From Streptomyces blattellae (lineage in GTDB: Bacteria > Actinomycetota > Actinomycetes > Streptomycetales > Streptomycetaceae), in the NCBI RefSeq assembly GCF_009709555.1, contig NZ_WJBG01000117.1:1-64000 (forward strand): a DNA stretch of 64,000 bases. The letters are read 5' to 3'. Every line of letters begins with the position of its first letter. The stretch's first letter is position 1. The position numbers and the translations under genes were made by a program. The notes under the pieces were generated by a model. That model searched no databases. It had not been told where the DNA came from and worked only from the letters and a program-made list of their open reading frames with translations. Below are positions 27,989 through 35,566 of this stretch, piece by piece.

Positions 27989-29017
27989 ATGCGGGTCGGA
28001 GTACTGACCGGAGGCGGCGACTGCCCCGGGCTCAACGCCGTCATCCGGGCCATCGTCCGCAAGGGCGTGCAGGAGTACGGCTACGACTTCGTCGGCTTCC
28101 GGGACGGCTGGCGAGGCCCCCTGGAGAACGACTCCGTACGGCTGGACATCCCCGCCGTGCGCGGCATCCTGCCCCGCGGCGGCACCGTCCTCGGCTCCTC
28201 GCGGACGAATCCGCTGAAGCAGGAGGACGGCATCCGCCGCATCAAGGAGAACCTCGCCAAGCAGGAGATCGAGGCGCTCATCGCCATCGGCGGCGAGGAC
28301 ACCCTCGGCGTCGCCGCGCGACTGTCCGACGAGTACGGCGTGCCGTGCGTCGGCGTCCCGAAGACCATCGACAACGACCTGTCCGCCACGGACTACACCT
28401 TCGGCTTCGACACCGCGGTCAGCATCGCCACGGAGGCGATCGACCGCCTGCACACCACCGCCGAGTCGCACATGCGGGTCCTGGTCTGCGAGGTCATGGG
28501 CCGGCACGCCGGCTGGATCGCGATCCACTCCGGGCTCGCGGGCGGCGCCAACGTCATCCTCATCCCCGAGCAGCGCTTCGACGTCGACCAGGTGTGCGCC
28601 TGGGTGACGTCCCGCTTCAAGGCGTCGTACGCCCCGATCGTGGTGGTCGCCGAGGGCGCCATGCCCAAGGACGGTGACATGGTGCTCAAGGACCAGTCCC
28701 TGGACTCCTTCGGGCATGTGCGGCTGTCCGGCGTCGGCGAGTGGCTGGCCAAGGAGATCGAGAAGCGCACCGGCAAGGAGGCCCGCACCACCGTCCTGGG
28801 GCACATCCAGCGCGGCGGCACGCCCAGCGCCTTCGACCGGTGGCTCGCTACCCGCTTCGGCCTGCACGCCATCGAGGCCGTCCGCGACGGCGACTTCGGC
28901 AAGATGGTCGCCCTGCGCGGCACGGACATCGTCCGCGTACCGATCGCCGAGGCCACGGCCAAGCTGAAGACGGTCGACCCGACGCTGTACGAGGAGGTCG
29001 GGGTCTTCTTCGGCTGA
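27989..29017 (+). CDS. pfkA: 6-phosphofructokinase
   Basis: A 342-residue phosphofructokinase that converts fructose-6-phosphate to the 1,6-bisphosphate. The nucleotide region GVLTGGGDCPGLNAV, the PKTIDNDL catalytic segment with Asp, and MGRHAGWIA and HIQRGGTPSAFDRWL substrate segments are intact. The motif IGGEDT carries Glu-Asp, where ATP-using and PPi-using enzymes differ; similar actinobacterial enzymes use ATP, though the length and insert place it among the mixed group III. The ATG at 27989 follows GAAGGGA. It sits two genes after a two-component system and not far from glkA, grouping upper-glycolysis genes. Confidence 0.95.
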   Translation: MRVGVLTGGGDCPGLNAVIRAIVRKGVQEYGYDFVGFRDGWRGPLENDSVRLDIPAVRGILPRGGTVLGSSRTNPLKQEDGIRRIKENLAKQEIEALIAIGGEDTLGVAARLSDEYGVPCVGVPKTIDNDLSATDYTFGFDTAVSIATEAIDRLHTTAESHMRVLVCEVMGRHAGWIAIHSGLAGGANVILIPEQRFDVDQVCAWVTSRFKASYAPIVVVAEGAMPKDGDMVLKDQSLDSFGHVRLSGVGEWLAKEIEKRTGKEARTTVLGHIQRGGTPSAFDRWLATRFGLHAIEAVRDGDFGKMVALRGTDIVRVPIAEATAKLKTVDPTLYEEVGVFFG

Positions 29018-29095
29018 CGGCTTGTCCTGGGCGCCGGCCGGGCATCTCCGCCCGGCCGGCGCCCGAGGACGACTCCCGGTCAGGAACGTCCTCGA

Positions 29096-30979
29096 CTACC
29101 GGGCCGGCCGCCGCTCGGAGAACGTGCCGGTGTCGCGCAGCCGACCGACCAGTTCCCGTACGACGGCGGTGCCGTTCAGCGTCAGCACCGACTCGGGGTG
29201 GAACTGCACGCCCGCGAATCCAGCCCCTCGTACGGCATGGACCTCATGGGAGGCGCTCCGGCTCACCTCGATGCCGTGCGCGGCCAGCTCCTGCGCCGAC
29301 TCGTCGTCGCAGCGGGCCACGAAGCTGTTGTAGAAACCGACGGTCTCCGTCCGCCCGAACAGATCGATCTCCGTCTGCGCACCCTGGTACGGAACCTCCT
29401 TCCGTACGATCTCCAGCCCGAGCTCGGCCGCGATCAGCTCGTGCCCGAGGCAGACGCCGAGGACGCCGTGGCTGTTGCACGCGCGGAGCACTTCGGCGGT
29501 GAGGCCGCGCAGGAAGCTCATCTTGGGGTCCGTCAGGTCGCTCGGGTCGCCCGGGCCGGGACCGAGGACGACCGGCCCCTCGTGCGCGAGGACCGTCTTC
29601 CGCAGCCCCGGTTCGTCGTAGCGCCGGACGGTGACGGTGAGACCCGACGAGCGCAGGACGTGCGCGAGCATCGCCGTGAAGGTGTCCTCCCCGTCGACGA
29701 CCAGGGCGTGTCCCGTGAGTTCCTGGGCACGCTCCTGCATCCGCAGCCAGAACGGCGCCAGCGAGGCCCGGCGCCCGTCGAGCGCGGCCCGCACGCGCGG
29801 GTCGTCGGCGAGACGCACGCGCGCGTGCTTCTCACGCGGCCGTGACGGACGTACGCCCAGTGCCGTCAGCACACCCGCGGCCTTCGCGTGTGTCTCCGCG
29901 ACCTCGCTCGCGGGGTCCGAGCCGCGGACGAGCGTGGCGCCGACCGGCACCCGCAGCCGTCCGTCGGCGTCGATGTCGGCGGTGCGGATGAGGATCGGGG
30001 AGTCCAGGGTCTGGGCGCCGCCGGAGTCCTTGCCCAGGAGGGCCAGCGCCCCCGCGTAGTAGCCCCGCCCGCCGACCTCGTGCCGCTCGATGACCCGGCA
30101 GGCGTTCTGCACCGGTGAGCCGGTCACGGTCGCCGCGAACATGGTCTCCTTGAGGACCTCCCGCACATCCAGCGAGGACCGGCCCCGCAGCTCGTACTCG
30201 GTGTGGGCGAGGTGGGCCATCTCCTTCAGCCGCGGGCCGACGACCACCCCGCCCATGTCGCCCACCGTGCACATCATCTTGAGCTCCTCGTCGACGACCA
30301 TCGACAACTCCTCGATCTCCTTGCCGTCGGCGAGGAAACGCAGCAGGTGCTCGGGGGCCGGGCCGTCGGCCGGGTAGCGGTACGTCCCACTGATCGGGTT
30401 CATGACGACCGTTCCTCCGGACATGCGTACATGCACTTCAGGGCTCGCACCGACCAGGGTGCGGTCCCCGGTGTGGACGACGAACGTCCAGTACGCGCCC
30501 CGCTCGCCCTCCAGGAGCCGCCGGAAGAGCGCCAGCGCGTCGGCCCGTGCGAACCCCGGGATCCCACCCTCGTACGTCCGCCGGATCACGAAGTTGGCGC
30601 CCTCACCGCGCCCGATCTCCTGGCGCAGCACGCGCCCGACGATCTCGGCGTACTCGTCGTCGTCGACGTCGAAACCGCCGCCCTCGACGTGCACGGCGTG
30701 GGCGGGCAGACTCGCGAGCGCCTCGTCCAGTGGAATGTCACATACCACCTCGGGCGTCAGCACCGCCAAAGGCGTCCCGTCGTCCCGCACGTCGAACCCG
30801 CGCTCCCGGATCTGGCGGAAGGGGACCAGGGCCAGGCCCTCGTCGGGGAGGTCGGCGAGGTGGTCGTATGCGGTGACCGGGCCGATCATGACCTCCACGG
30901 TGTTGTGATCGTGGCCGGGGGTGCGGCGGCGCAGCAGGGCGAACGGACGGGGGTCGTCCAGCAAGCCGAGCAGGTTCAT
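29096..30979 (-). CDS. Fused anthranilate synthase-like enzyme (TrpE-TrpG type)
   Basis: A 627-residue fusion of a chorismate-using TrpE-like domain (about 1-420) and a glutamine amidotransferase domain (about 435-620). The TrpE part has ISGTYRYPADGP, the DEELKMMCTVGD segment, and VTGSPVQNACRVIERHE; the amidotransferase has GVCLGHELI (nucleophile Cys) and GVQFHPES (His). It makes anthranilate, or possibly 2-amino-2-deoxyisochorismate as PhzE-like fusions do. A Trp-rich leader peptide attenuator upstream argues for tryptophan-related anthranilate supply. The ATG at 30979 follows GAAGGAG by nine bases. It is divergent from a DAHP synthase, which feeds the same pathway. Confidence 0.92.
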   Translation of the reverse strand: MNLLGLLDDPRPFALLRRRTPGHDHNTVEVMIGPVTAYDHLADLPDEGLALVPFRQIRERGFDVRDDGTPLAVLTPEVVCDIPLDEALASLPAHAVHVEGGGFDVDDDEYAEIVGRVLRQEIGRGEGANFVIRRTYEGGIPGFARADALALFRRLLEGERGAYWTFVVHTGDRTLVGASPEVHVRMSGGTVVMNPISGTYRYPADGPAPEHLLRFLADGKEIEELSMVVDEELKMMCTVGDMGGVVVGPRLKEMAHLAHTEYELRGRSSLDVREVLKETMFAATVTGSPVQNACRVIERHEVGGRGYYAGALALLGKDSGGAQTLDSPILIRTADIDADGRLRVPVGATLVRGSDPASEVAETHAKAAGVLTALGVRPSRPREKHARVRLADDPRVRAALDGRRASLAPFWLRMQERAQELTGHALVVDGEDTFTAMLAHVLRSSGLTVTVRRYDEPGLRKTVLAHEGPVVLGPGPGDPSDLTDPKMSFLRGLTAEVLRACNSHGVLGVCLGHELIAAELGLEIVRKEVPYQGAQTEIDLFGRTETVGFYNSFVARCDDESAQELAAHGIEVSRSASHEVHAVRGAGFAGVQFHPESVLTLNGTAVVRELVGRLRDTGTFSERRPAR

Positions 30980-31030
30980 GGGTCCGTGCTCCTTCTCAGG
31001 TGGAGAGGCACGGCCCGGGCCCGAAAACAC

Positions 31031-31057
31031 CGAAGGCCGCCCCTCGGGCGGCCTTCG
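31031..31057 (-). terminator. Attenuator terminator of the trp leader
   Basis: A perfect 12-bp stem (31031-31042 with 31046-31057, loop CTC) lies between the leader peptide and the synthase gene. In the direction of transcription it is followed by GTGTTTTC, a short U-run, as an intrinsic terminator needs. With the Trp codons just upstream it would stop transcription when charged tRNA-Trp is plentiful. Confidence 0.9.
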
Positions 31058-31078
31058 CGAAGTGATGTGTACGCGCAG

Positions 31079-31135
31079 TCAGCGGGCCGCCGGAGAAGCG
31101 GTCCACCACCAGGTCTGGATCGAGTGCGCGAACAT
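31079..31135 (-). CDS. trpL: trp leader peptide with three tandem Trp codons
   Basis: A complete 18-codon ORF, MFAHSIQTWWWTASPAAR and TGA, upstream of the anthranilate synthase-like gene. The three consecutive TGG codons are the sensor of ribosome-mediated attenuation: stalling at them when Trp is scarce should let an antiterminator form and allow read-through of the hairpin at 31031-31057. From memory, a similar leader precedes trpE(G) of S. venezuelae. It is too short for ordinary gene calling and easily missed. Confidence 0.92.
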   Translation of the reverse strand: MFAHSIQTWWWTASPAAR

Positions 31136-31279
31136 GCGAGGCACCTTACCCCACGCCGGGCGGGTCCACCGGGGCATGTTGCTCGTCGCGGGGTTGCGGC
31201 CCCTGCGGTCCTGCCCCGGCTGTCTCACCAGACGGGCGGACGGGAAAACGACTCGACACGACCCCGTAATGTTTACTGG
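31136..31279. promoter_or_regulatory. Divergent trp-leader / DAHP synthase promoter region
   Basis: In 144 bp both directions must initiate. On the plus strand TAATGT at 31267-31272 sits 8 bases before the DAHP synthase GTG at 31280, which is where a -10 box lies relative to a transcript starting at the GTG itself, so that transcript may be leaderless. No operator is recognised. Confidence 0.55.
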
Positions 31280-32635
31280 GTGACCGTGAACGCTGATTCC
31301 CAAGCCGTCGCTGCTCAAGCGACCTGGCGTGACCTGCCCGCGGCGCAGCAGCCTGAATACCCCGATTCCGAGGCTCTGCGCAGTGTGATCGCCGAGCTCG
31401 AGTCGTATCCGCCGCTGGTGTTCGCCGGCGAGTGTGACCAGCTGCGTGCCCGTATGGCGGCCGTTGCCAAGGGAGAGGCGTTTCTCCTTCAGGGCGGCGA
31501 CTGCGCGGAGGCCTTCGACGCGGTCGGCGCCGAACAGATCAGGGCCAAGCTCAAGACCCTGCTCCAGATGGGCGCCGTGCTGACGTACGCCGCCTCCGTG
31601 CCGGTCGTGAAGGTCGGCCGGATCGCCGGCCAGTACTCCAAGCCGCGCTCCAAGCCGACCGAGACCCGCGACGGCGTGACGCTGCCGACCTACCGCGGCG
31701 ACTCCGTCAACGGCTTCGACTTCACCGAGGCGGCCCGCGTCCCGGACCCCGAGCGGCTGAAGCGGATGTACCACGCCTCCGCCTCCACGCTCAACCTGGT
31801 GCGCGCCTTCACCACCGGCGGTTACGCGGATCTGCGCCAGGTGCACGCCTGGAACCAGGACTTCGTGAAGTCGTCCCCGTCCGGCCAGCGCTACGAGCAG
31901 CTGGCCCGCGAGATCGACAACGCGCTGAACTTCATGCACGCCTGCGGGGCCGACCCGGAGGAGTTCAAGACGGTCGAGTTCTACTCCTCGCACGAGGCGC
32001 TGCTGCTCGACTACGAGTCGGCGCTGACCCGGGTGGACTCGCGCACCGGGCAGCTGTACGACGTCTCCGCGCACATGGTGTGGATCGGTGAGCGCACCCG
32101 GCAGCTGGACCACGCGCACATCGAGTTCGCCTCGCGGATCAGCAACCCGATCGGCATCAAGCTCGGCCCGACGACGACGGCCGAGGAGGCGCTGCGGTAC
32201 ATCGAGCGCCTGGACCCGGACCGGGAGCCGGGCCGGCTGACCTTCATCGTCCGGATGGGCGCGGACAAGGTCCGCGACCGGCTTCCGGAGCTGGTGGAGA
32301 AGGTCACGGCGTCGGGTGCGACGGTGGCCTGGGTGACCGACCCGATGCACGGCAACACCTTCGAGGCGGCCTCCGGCCACAAGACCCGCCGCTTCGACGA
32401 CGTGCTCGACGAGGTCAAGGGCTTCTTCGAGGTCCACAAGGGCCTGGGCACCCACCCCGGCGGCATCCACGTGGAGCTCACCGGTGACGACGTCACCGAG
32501 TGCGTGGGCGGCGGCGACGAGATCTTCGTCGACGATCTGCACCAGCGCTACGAGACGGCCTGCGACCCCCGCCTCAACCGCAGCCAGTCCCTCGACCTGG
32601 CCTTCCTCGTCGCCGAGATGTATAGGGACCAGTGA
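31280..32635 (+). CDS. Class II 3-deoxy-7-phosphoheptulonate (DAHP) synthase
   Basis: A 451-residue class II (plant/actinobacterial) DAHP synthase, which joins phosphoenolpyruvate and erythrose-4-phosphate in the first shikimate-pathway step. FLLQGGDCAEAFD holds the metal-binding Cys, and KVGRIAGQYSKPRS, ASRISNPIGIKLGPT and WVTDPMHGNTFEA are substrate motifs. The GTG at 31280 starts VTVNADSQAV; the next GTG (31286) is also possible. No Shine-Dalgarno precedes it, in keeping with a leaderless transcript. It is divergent from the anthranilate synthase-like gene, pairing entry and branch-point of aromatic synthesis. Confidence 0.96.
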   Translation: MTVNADSQAVAAQATWRDLPAAQQPEYPDSEALRSVIAELESYPPLVFAGECDQLRARMAAVAKGEAFLLQGGDCAEAFDAVGAEQIRAKLKTLLQMGAVLTYAASVPVVKVGRIAGQYSKPRSKPTETRDGVTLPTYRGDSVNGFDFTEAARVPDPERLKRMYHASASTLNLVRAFTTGGYADLRQVHAWNQDFVKSSPSGQRYEQLAREIDNALNFMHACGADPEEFKTVEFYSSHEALLLDYESALTRVDSRTGQLYDVSAHMVWIGERTRQLDHAHIEFASRISNPIGIKLGPTTTAEEALRYIERLDPDREPGRLTFIVRMGADKVRDRLPELVEKVTASGATVAWVTDPMHGNTFEAASGHKTRRFDDVLDEVKGFFEVHKGLGTHPGGIHVELTGDDVTECVGGGDEIFVDDLHQRYETACDPRLNRSQSLDLAFLVAEMYRDQ

Positions 32636-32662
32636 CGGCCGCGCCTGTTACAGGGGCGTGAA

Positions 32663-32696
32663 GTAGGGCGTGGATCACATACGATCCACGCCCTAC
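32663..32696 (+). terminator. Terminator hairpin after DAHP synthase
   Basis: A perfect 14-bp inverted repeat (GTAGGGCGTGGATC at 32663 with GATCCACGCCCTAC at 32683) around a 6-nt loop stands 28 bases after the stop codon. A short CACTTTTAG follows, giving a weak U-tract. Confidence 0.8.
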
Positions 32697-32726
32697 ACCA
32701 CTTTTAGGTCGCCTGTGCGACGGGTA

Positions 32727-32747
32727 AGGTTAGGTTAGCCTCACCGA
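32727..32747 (+). promoter_or_regulatory. Iron box (DmdR/IdeR-type operator)
   Basis: AAGGTTAGGTTAGCCTCACC, just upstream of the ferredoxin gene, closely matches the actinobacterial iron box (consensus near TTAGGTTAGGCTAACCTAA). This points to repression by the DtxR-family regulator DmdR1 when iron is abundant, as expected for an iron-release factor. Confidence 0.82.
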
Positions 32748-32795
32748 TCATCGGGACGGCACGACCTTATGAATCCCGCCCGGGAGGTGAACCGC

Positions 32796-33029
32796 GTGTA
32801 CGTCTGCAACTGCTTCGGTGTGACCGAGGCGCAGGTGAAGAAACACGCGGAGGGCGGCGCCTGCACACCCCGCCAGATAGCCTCGGCCTGCAAGGCCGGC
32901 ACGGACTGCGGGTCGTGTGTCCGACGGATCCAGGCGCTGCTCGGCAGGGGTGCCTGCCCGCGCCGTGAGCTGGTCGACCGGGGTGAGCCGGTCCTCGCCG
33001 AGCTGGAAGAGCTGGAAGAAGCCGCCTAG
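32796..33029 (+). CDS. bfd: Bacterioferritin-associated ferredoxin
   Basis: A 77-residue [2Fe-2S] protein that reduces iron inside bacterioferritin so it can be released. Its four ligands are Cys4, Cys6, Cys38 and Cys41 (VCNCFGVT and GTDCGSC). The start is the GTG at 32796 with GGGAGGTGA 6 bases upstream; an in-frame ATG at 32769 would hide that site. An iron box precedes it, so it should rise in iron starvation, as Bfd does elsewhere. Its partner bacterioferritin converges on it from the other strand, ending 29 bp away. The tail after residue 55 is longer than in E. coli Bfd. Confidence 0.93.
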   Translation: MYVCNCFGVTEAQVKKHAEGGACTPRQIASACKAGTDCGSCVRRIQALLGRGACPRRELVDRGEPVLAELEELEEAA

Positions 33030-33058
33030 CCGGGCCGCTCGGGTCGGCTGGCTCTGGC

Positions 33059-33535
33059 CTAGCTCGGCTGCTCGATCTGCTGGGCGATGTACAGCGCCTC
33101 GCCGATCTTCTCGATGAGGTCCAACTGCGTGTCCAGATAGTCGATGTGGTGCTCTTCGTCTTCGAGGATCGACTCGAAGAGGTTCGCGGACGTGATGTCG
33201 CCCTTCGTGCGCATCACCTCGATACCCCGCTTGAGACGGTCGATCGCCTCGACCTCCACCTGCCGGTCGGCCTGGAACATCTCGGTGACCGTCTGGCCGA
33301 CCCGCACATGGAACAGCCGCTGGTAGTTGGGCAGGCCGTCCAGCATGAGAATGCGCTCGGTGATCTTGTCCGCGTGCTTCATCTCATCGATGGACTCTTC
33401 ACGCGTGTACTTGGCGAGCTTCGTCCAGCCGTTGTTGTCCTGGATCCGGTAGTGCAGCCAGTACTGGTTGATCGCCGTCAGCTCACCGGTGAGCTGTTCG
33501 TTCAGGAACTCGAGAACCTCGGGGTCGCCCTGCAT
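33059..33535 (-). CDS. bfr: Bacterioferritin
   Basis: A 158-residue heme-containing ferritin that stores iron in a 24-subunit shell. The ferroxidase ligands Glu18, Glu51, His54, Glu94, Glu127 and His130 are all present, and Met52 (DEMKHAD) is the heme ligand. I chose the ATG at 33535 because AAGGAG lies 8 bases upstream; the longer frame adds a basic tail (RMRRNLPVPRLEG) unlike the family. It converges with bfd. Upstream, around 33605-33640, the AT-rich run with CTTAGTAAGTAAG may hold an operator, not one I can name. Confidence 0.96.
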   Translation of the reverse strand: MQGDPEVLEFLNEQLTGELTAINQYWLHYRIQDNNGWTKLAKYTREESIDEMKHADKITERILMLDGLPNYQRLFHVRVGQTVTEMFQADRQVEVEAIDRLKRGIEVMRTKGDITSANLFESILEDEEHHIDYLDTQLDLIEKIGEALYIAQQIEQPS

Positions 33536-33708
33536 TGCAGAGGCTCCTTCCAAGCGGGGAACTGGCAGGTTGCGCCGCATCCTCGCACCGGTGAAGAAGA
33601 TCGTCCAGTAAGTCTTCACTTAGTAAGTAAGGGCATGCTTAGTCCGATTTGCCTGGTTGGGGGAGGGGTCGGTCGGGCGCACTGCCCCGGGTCTGTCAGG
33701 ATGGAGTC

Positions 33709-34341
33709 ATGGGTCAGCCGGTGGAGAGCGAATCTGGAGGAACGGCACAGCCGGAGCTTCCGCCGGGGCAGCGACTGCAGCGCGGCTGGCCGGTCACGCA
33801 CTACGGTCCCGTCCCCAAGTTCCGGCCCGAGCGCTGGGAGTTCAGGGTCTTCGGCGCGACCGCGGACGGCGAGAAGAACTCCTGGACCCATGAGGAGTTC
33901 ACGGCCCTGCCGTACACCACCGTCATGGCCGATCTGCACTGCGTGACGAAGTTCAGCATGCTCGGCGCGGAATGGGGCGGTATTCCGGCCCGTACGATCC
34001 TCGATATCGCCCCGCCCGCACCCGAGGTCACCCATGTGATGGTCTGGGCGGAGTACGGATTCAGCTCCAACCTGCGCCTCGCGGATTTCGCCGCCGAGCG
34101 CACGATCTTCGCCACCCACAAGGACGGCGAACTCCTCACCGCGGAGCACGGCTTTCCGCTCCGCCTCGTCGTCCCCCATCTGTACGCCTGGAAGGGCCCC
34201 AAATGGGTGCGCGGGGTGGAGTACATGACCGCCGACCGCCGCGGCTTCTGGGAGGAGCGCGGCTATCACAACGTCGGCGATCCATGGAAAGAGCAGCGGT
34301 ACTCGTACCAGGAGGGGCCCGGGGACGGACCGGAGCTCTGA
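33709..34341 (+). CDS. Sulfite oxidase-like molybdopterin oxidoreductase
   Basis: A 210-residue protein of the oxidoreductase molybdopterin-binding family. ADLHCVTKFS has the Cys that binds molybdenum, and VRGVEYMTADRRGFWEERGYH is a typical C-terminal segment. It is smaller than plant sulfite oxidase and lacks a signal peptide and the dimerisation domain, so it resembles YedY/MsrP catalytic cores but is cytoplasmic. A redox partner is not adjacent. The ATG at 33709 follows AGGATGGAG. Substrate unknown. Confidence 0.88.
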   Translation: MGQPVESESGGTAQPELPPGQRLQRGWPVTHYGPVPKFRPERWEFRVFGATADGEKNSWTHEEFTALPYTTVMADLHCVTKFSMLGAEWGGIPARTILDIAPPAPEVTHVMVWAEYGFSSNLRLADFAAERTIFATHKDGELLTAEHGFPLRLVVPHLYAWKGPKWVRGVEYMTADRRGFWEERGYHNVGDPWKEQRYSYQEGPGDGPEL

Positions 34342-34395
34342 ACCTGCCGGTAGGCTGAGCACCGGTCAGCAGAAAAACCCGGCAGGAGAGCCAAG

Positions 34396-34671
34396 ATGGC
34401 CGTCTTCAACGTGATCTTCTCGGAGGCCGCGGCGCGCGTGCGCGACAGCCTTCCGGATGACCGCCTCGACGTGTTCCACGAGGGGCTCGCCATACTGGCC
34501 AAGGATCCCCGCACCAAGATCTCCGCAGCCATTTCCGGTGACGAGAACACCCGCTCGGTCGCGCTGTCCCGCACCATGGCGATCGAGTACGTCATCAGTG
34601 ACGGCCTGCTCATCGTGCTCGTGGTCCACATTGTCGACACCTCGCACGTGCTGGTCGAAAACAGGGACTGA
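34396..34671 (+). CDS. Small RelE/ParE-fold candidate, orphan
   Basis: A 91-residue protein: an N-terminal helix region (FNVIFSEAAARVRDSLPDDRL), a second helical part with ILAKDPRTKISAAISGD, and strands ending in AIEYVISDGLLIVLVVHIVD. The order helix-helix-three strands with an Arg-Thr middle and the final VLVVHIVD strand resembles RelE/ParE toxins, but no antitoxin ORF lies next to it and the catalytic basic residues are not clear. Ribosome site GGCAGGAGAG precedes the ATG at 34396. It ends 10 bp from the convergent endonuclease IV gene. Treat the family as a hypothesis. Confidence 0.72.
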   Translation: MAVFNVIFSEAAARVRDSLPDDRLDVFHEGLAILAKDPRTKISAAISGDENTRSVALSRTMAIEYVISDGLLIVLVVHIVDTSHVLVENRD

Positions 34672-34680
34672 CCCGGCGCC

Positions 34681-35550
34681 TCAACCGTCCCGGAGTTTCT
34701 TGAGCCGCTCCACGTCCGCCGCGTGCCCTTCCTTCCCGCCGGGCGTCTCGATGATCAGCGGGACGCCCTCGGTGGCGGGATGGGTCATCAGCGCGCGGAA
34801 GGGGTCCTCGCCGATGTGACCGGCGCCGATGTTCTCGTGGCGGTCCTTGTGGGCGCCGACGACGTCCTTGGAGTCATTGGCGTGGATCAGCTTCAACCGG
34901 CCCTCGCCGACCGTGTCCACCAGCAGGTCGAGCGTCTGGTGCATTCCGCTCGGCCCGGTGAGGTCGTGTCCGGCGGCGAAGACGTGGCAGGTGTCCAGGC
35001 AGACGCCCAGCATCGGATGGGCGTCCAGCGCCTCGAAGTACGGCCCGAAGTCCCAGGTGCGGGAGCAGAGCGAGGAACCCTGGCCCGCCGTCGACTCCAG
35101 CAGCAGACACGGGTCGTCGTCGTGGGTCAGCTCGTCCAGCAGCGGCAGCAGATACCGGCGGACCTGCTTCAGCGCCACACCACGGTCCCGTCCGCCGGTC
35201 GCGCTGCCCGTGTGCACCACCACGCCCAGCGCCCCGATCTCCCGCCCCCGCCGCAGTGAGTGCCGCAGCGACTCCACCGACCTCGCCACGGTCGCCTCGG
35301 TGTGCGAGCCGAAGTTGATCAGATACGGGGCATGCACATACGCCGGGATCGACTCGGCCGCGCAGGCCGCCCGGAACTCCTCGTCCTGCCGCGGGTTTCC
35401 GACGGGCGTGGCCCAGCCGCGCGGATTGGCGACGAAGACCTGCACGGTCTCCGCCCCGAGATCACGGGCATACGTCAGGCCTACGGAGTTCAGGCCGCCG
35501 GCGACGGGGACATGCCCGCCGACGGGGTTGCGCGGATGCTTGCCGGTCAT
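34681..35550 (-). CDS. nfo: Endonuclease IV (AP endonuclease)
   Basis: A 289-residue TIM-barrel DNA-repair enzyme that cuts 5' to abasic sites and carries three zinc ions. The metal ligands are seen in VVHTGSA (His), LLLESTAGQG (Glu), GVCLDTCHVFAAG (Asp, His), LIHANDSKD (His, Asp), RHENIGAGHIGED (His) and IIETPGG (Glu). The start at 35550 gives the usual length. It lies 13 bp upstream of the Ser/Thr kinase start region on the same strand, though the kinase stop is what abuts it (35567), so the kinase gene precedes it in transcription. Confidence 0.95.
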   Translation of the reverse strand: MTGKHPRNPVGGHVPVAGGLNSVGLTYARDLGAETVQVFVANPRGWATPVGNPRQDEEFRAACAAESIPAYVHAPYLINFGSHTEATVARSVESLRHSLRRGREIGALGVVVHTGSATGGRDRGVALKQVRRYLLPLLDELTHDDDPCLLLESTAGQGSSLCSRTWDFGPYFEALDAHPMLGVCLDTCHVFAAGHDLTGPSGMHQTLDLLVDTVGEGRLKLIHANDSKDVVGAHKDRHENIGAGHIGEDPFRALMTHPATEGVPLIIETPGGKEGHAADVERLKKLRDG

Positions 35551-35566
35551 TCTCTTCGCGTTCCCG

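Noticed and set aside
33600..33645. Second iron box, upstream of bfr
   Set aside because: The AT-rich CTTAGTAAGTAAG region matches the iron-box consensus poorly and lacks the dyad.
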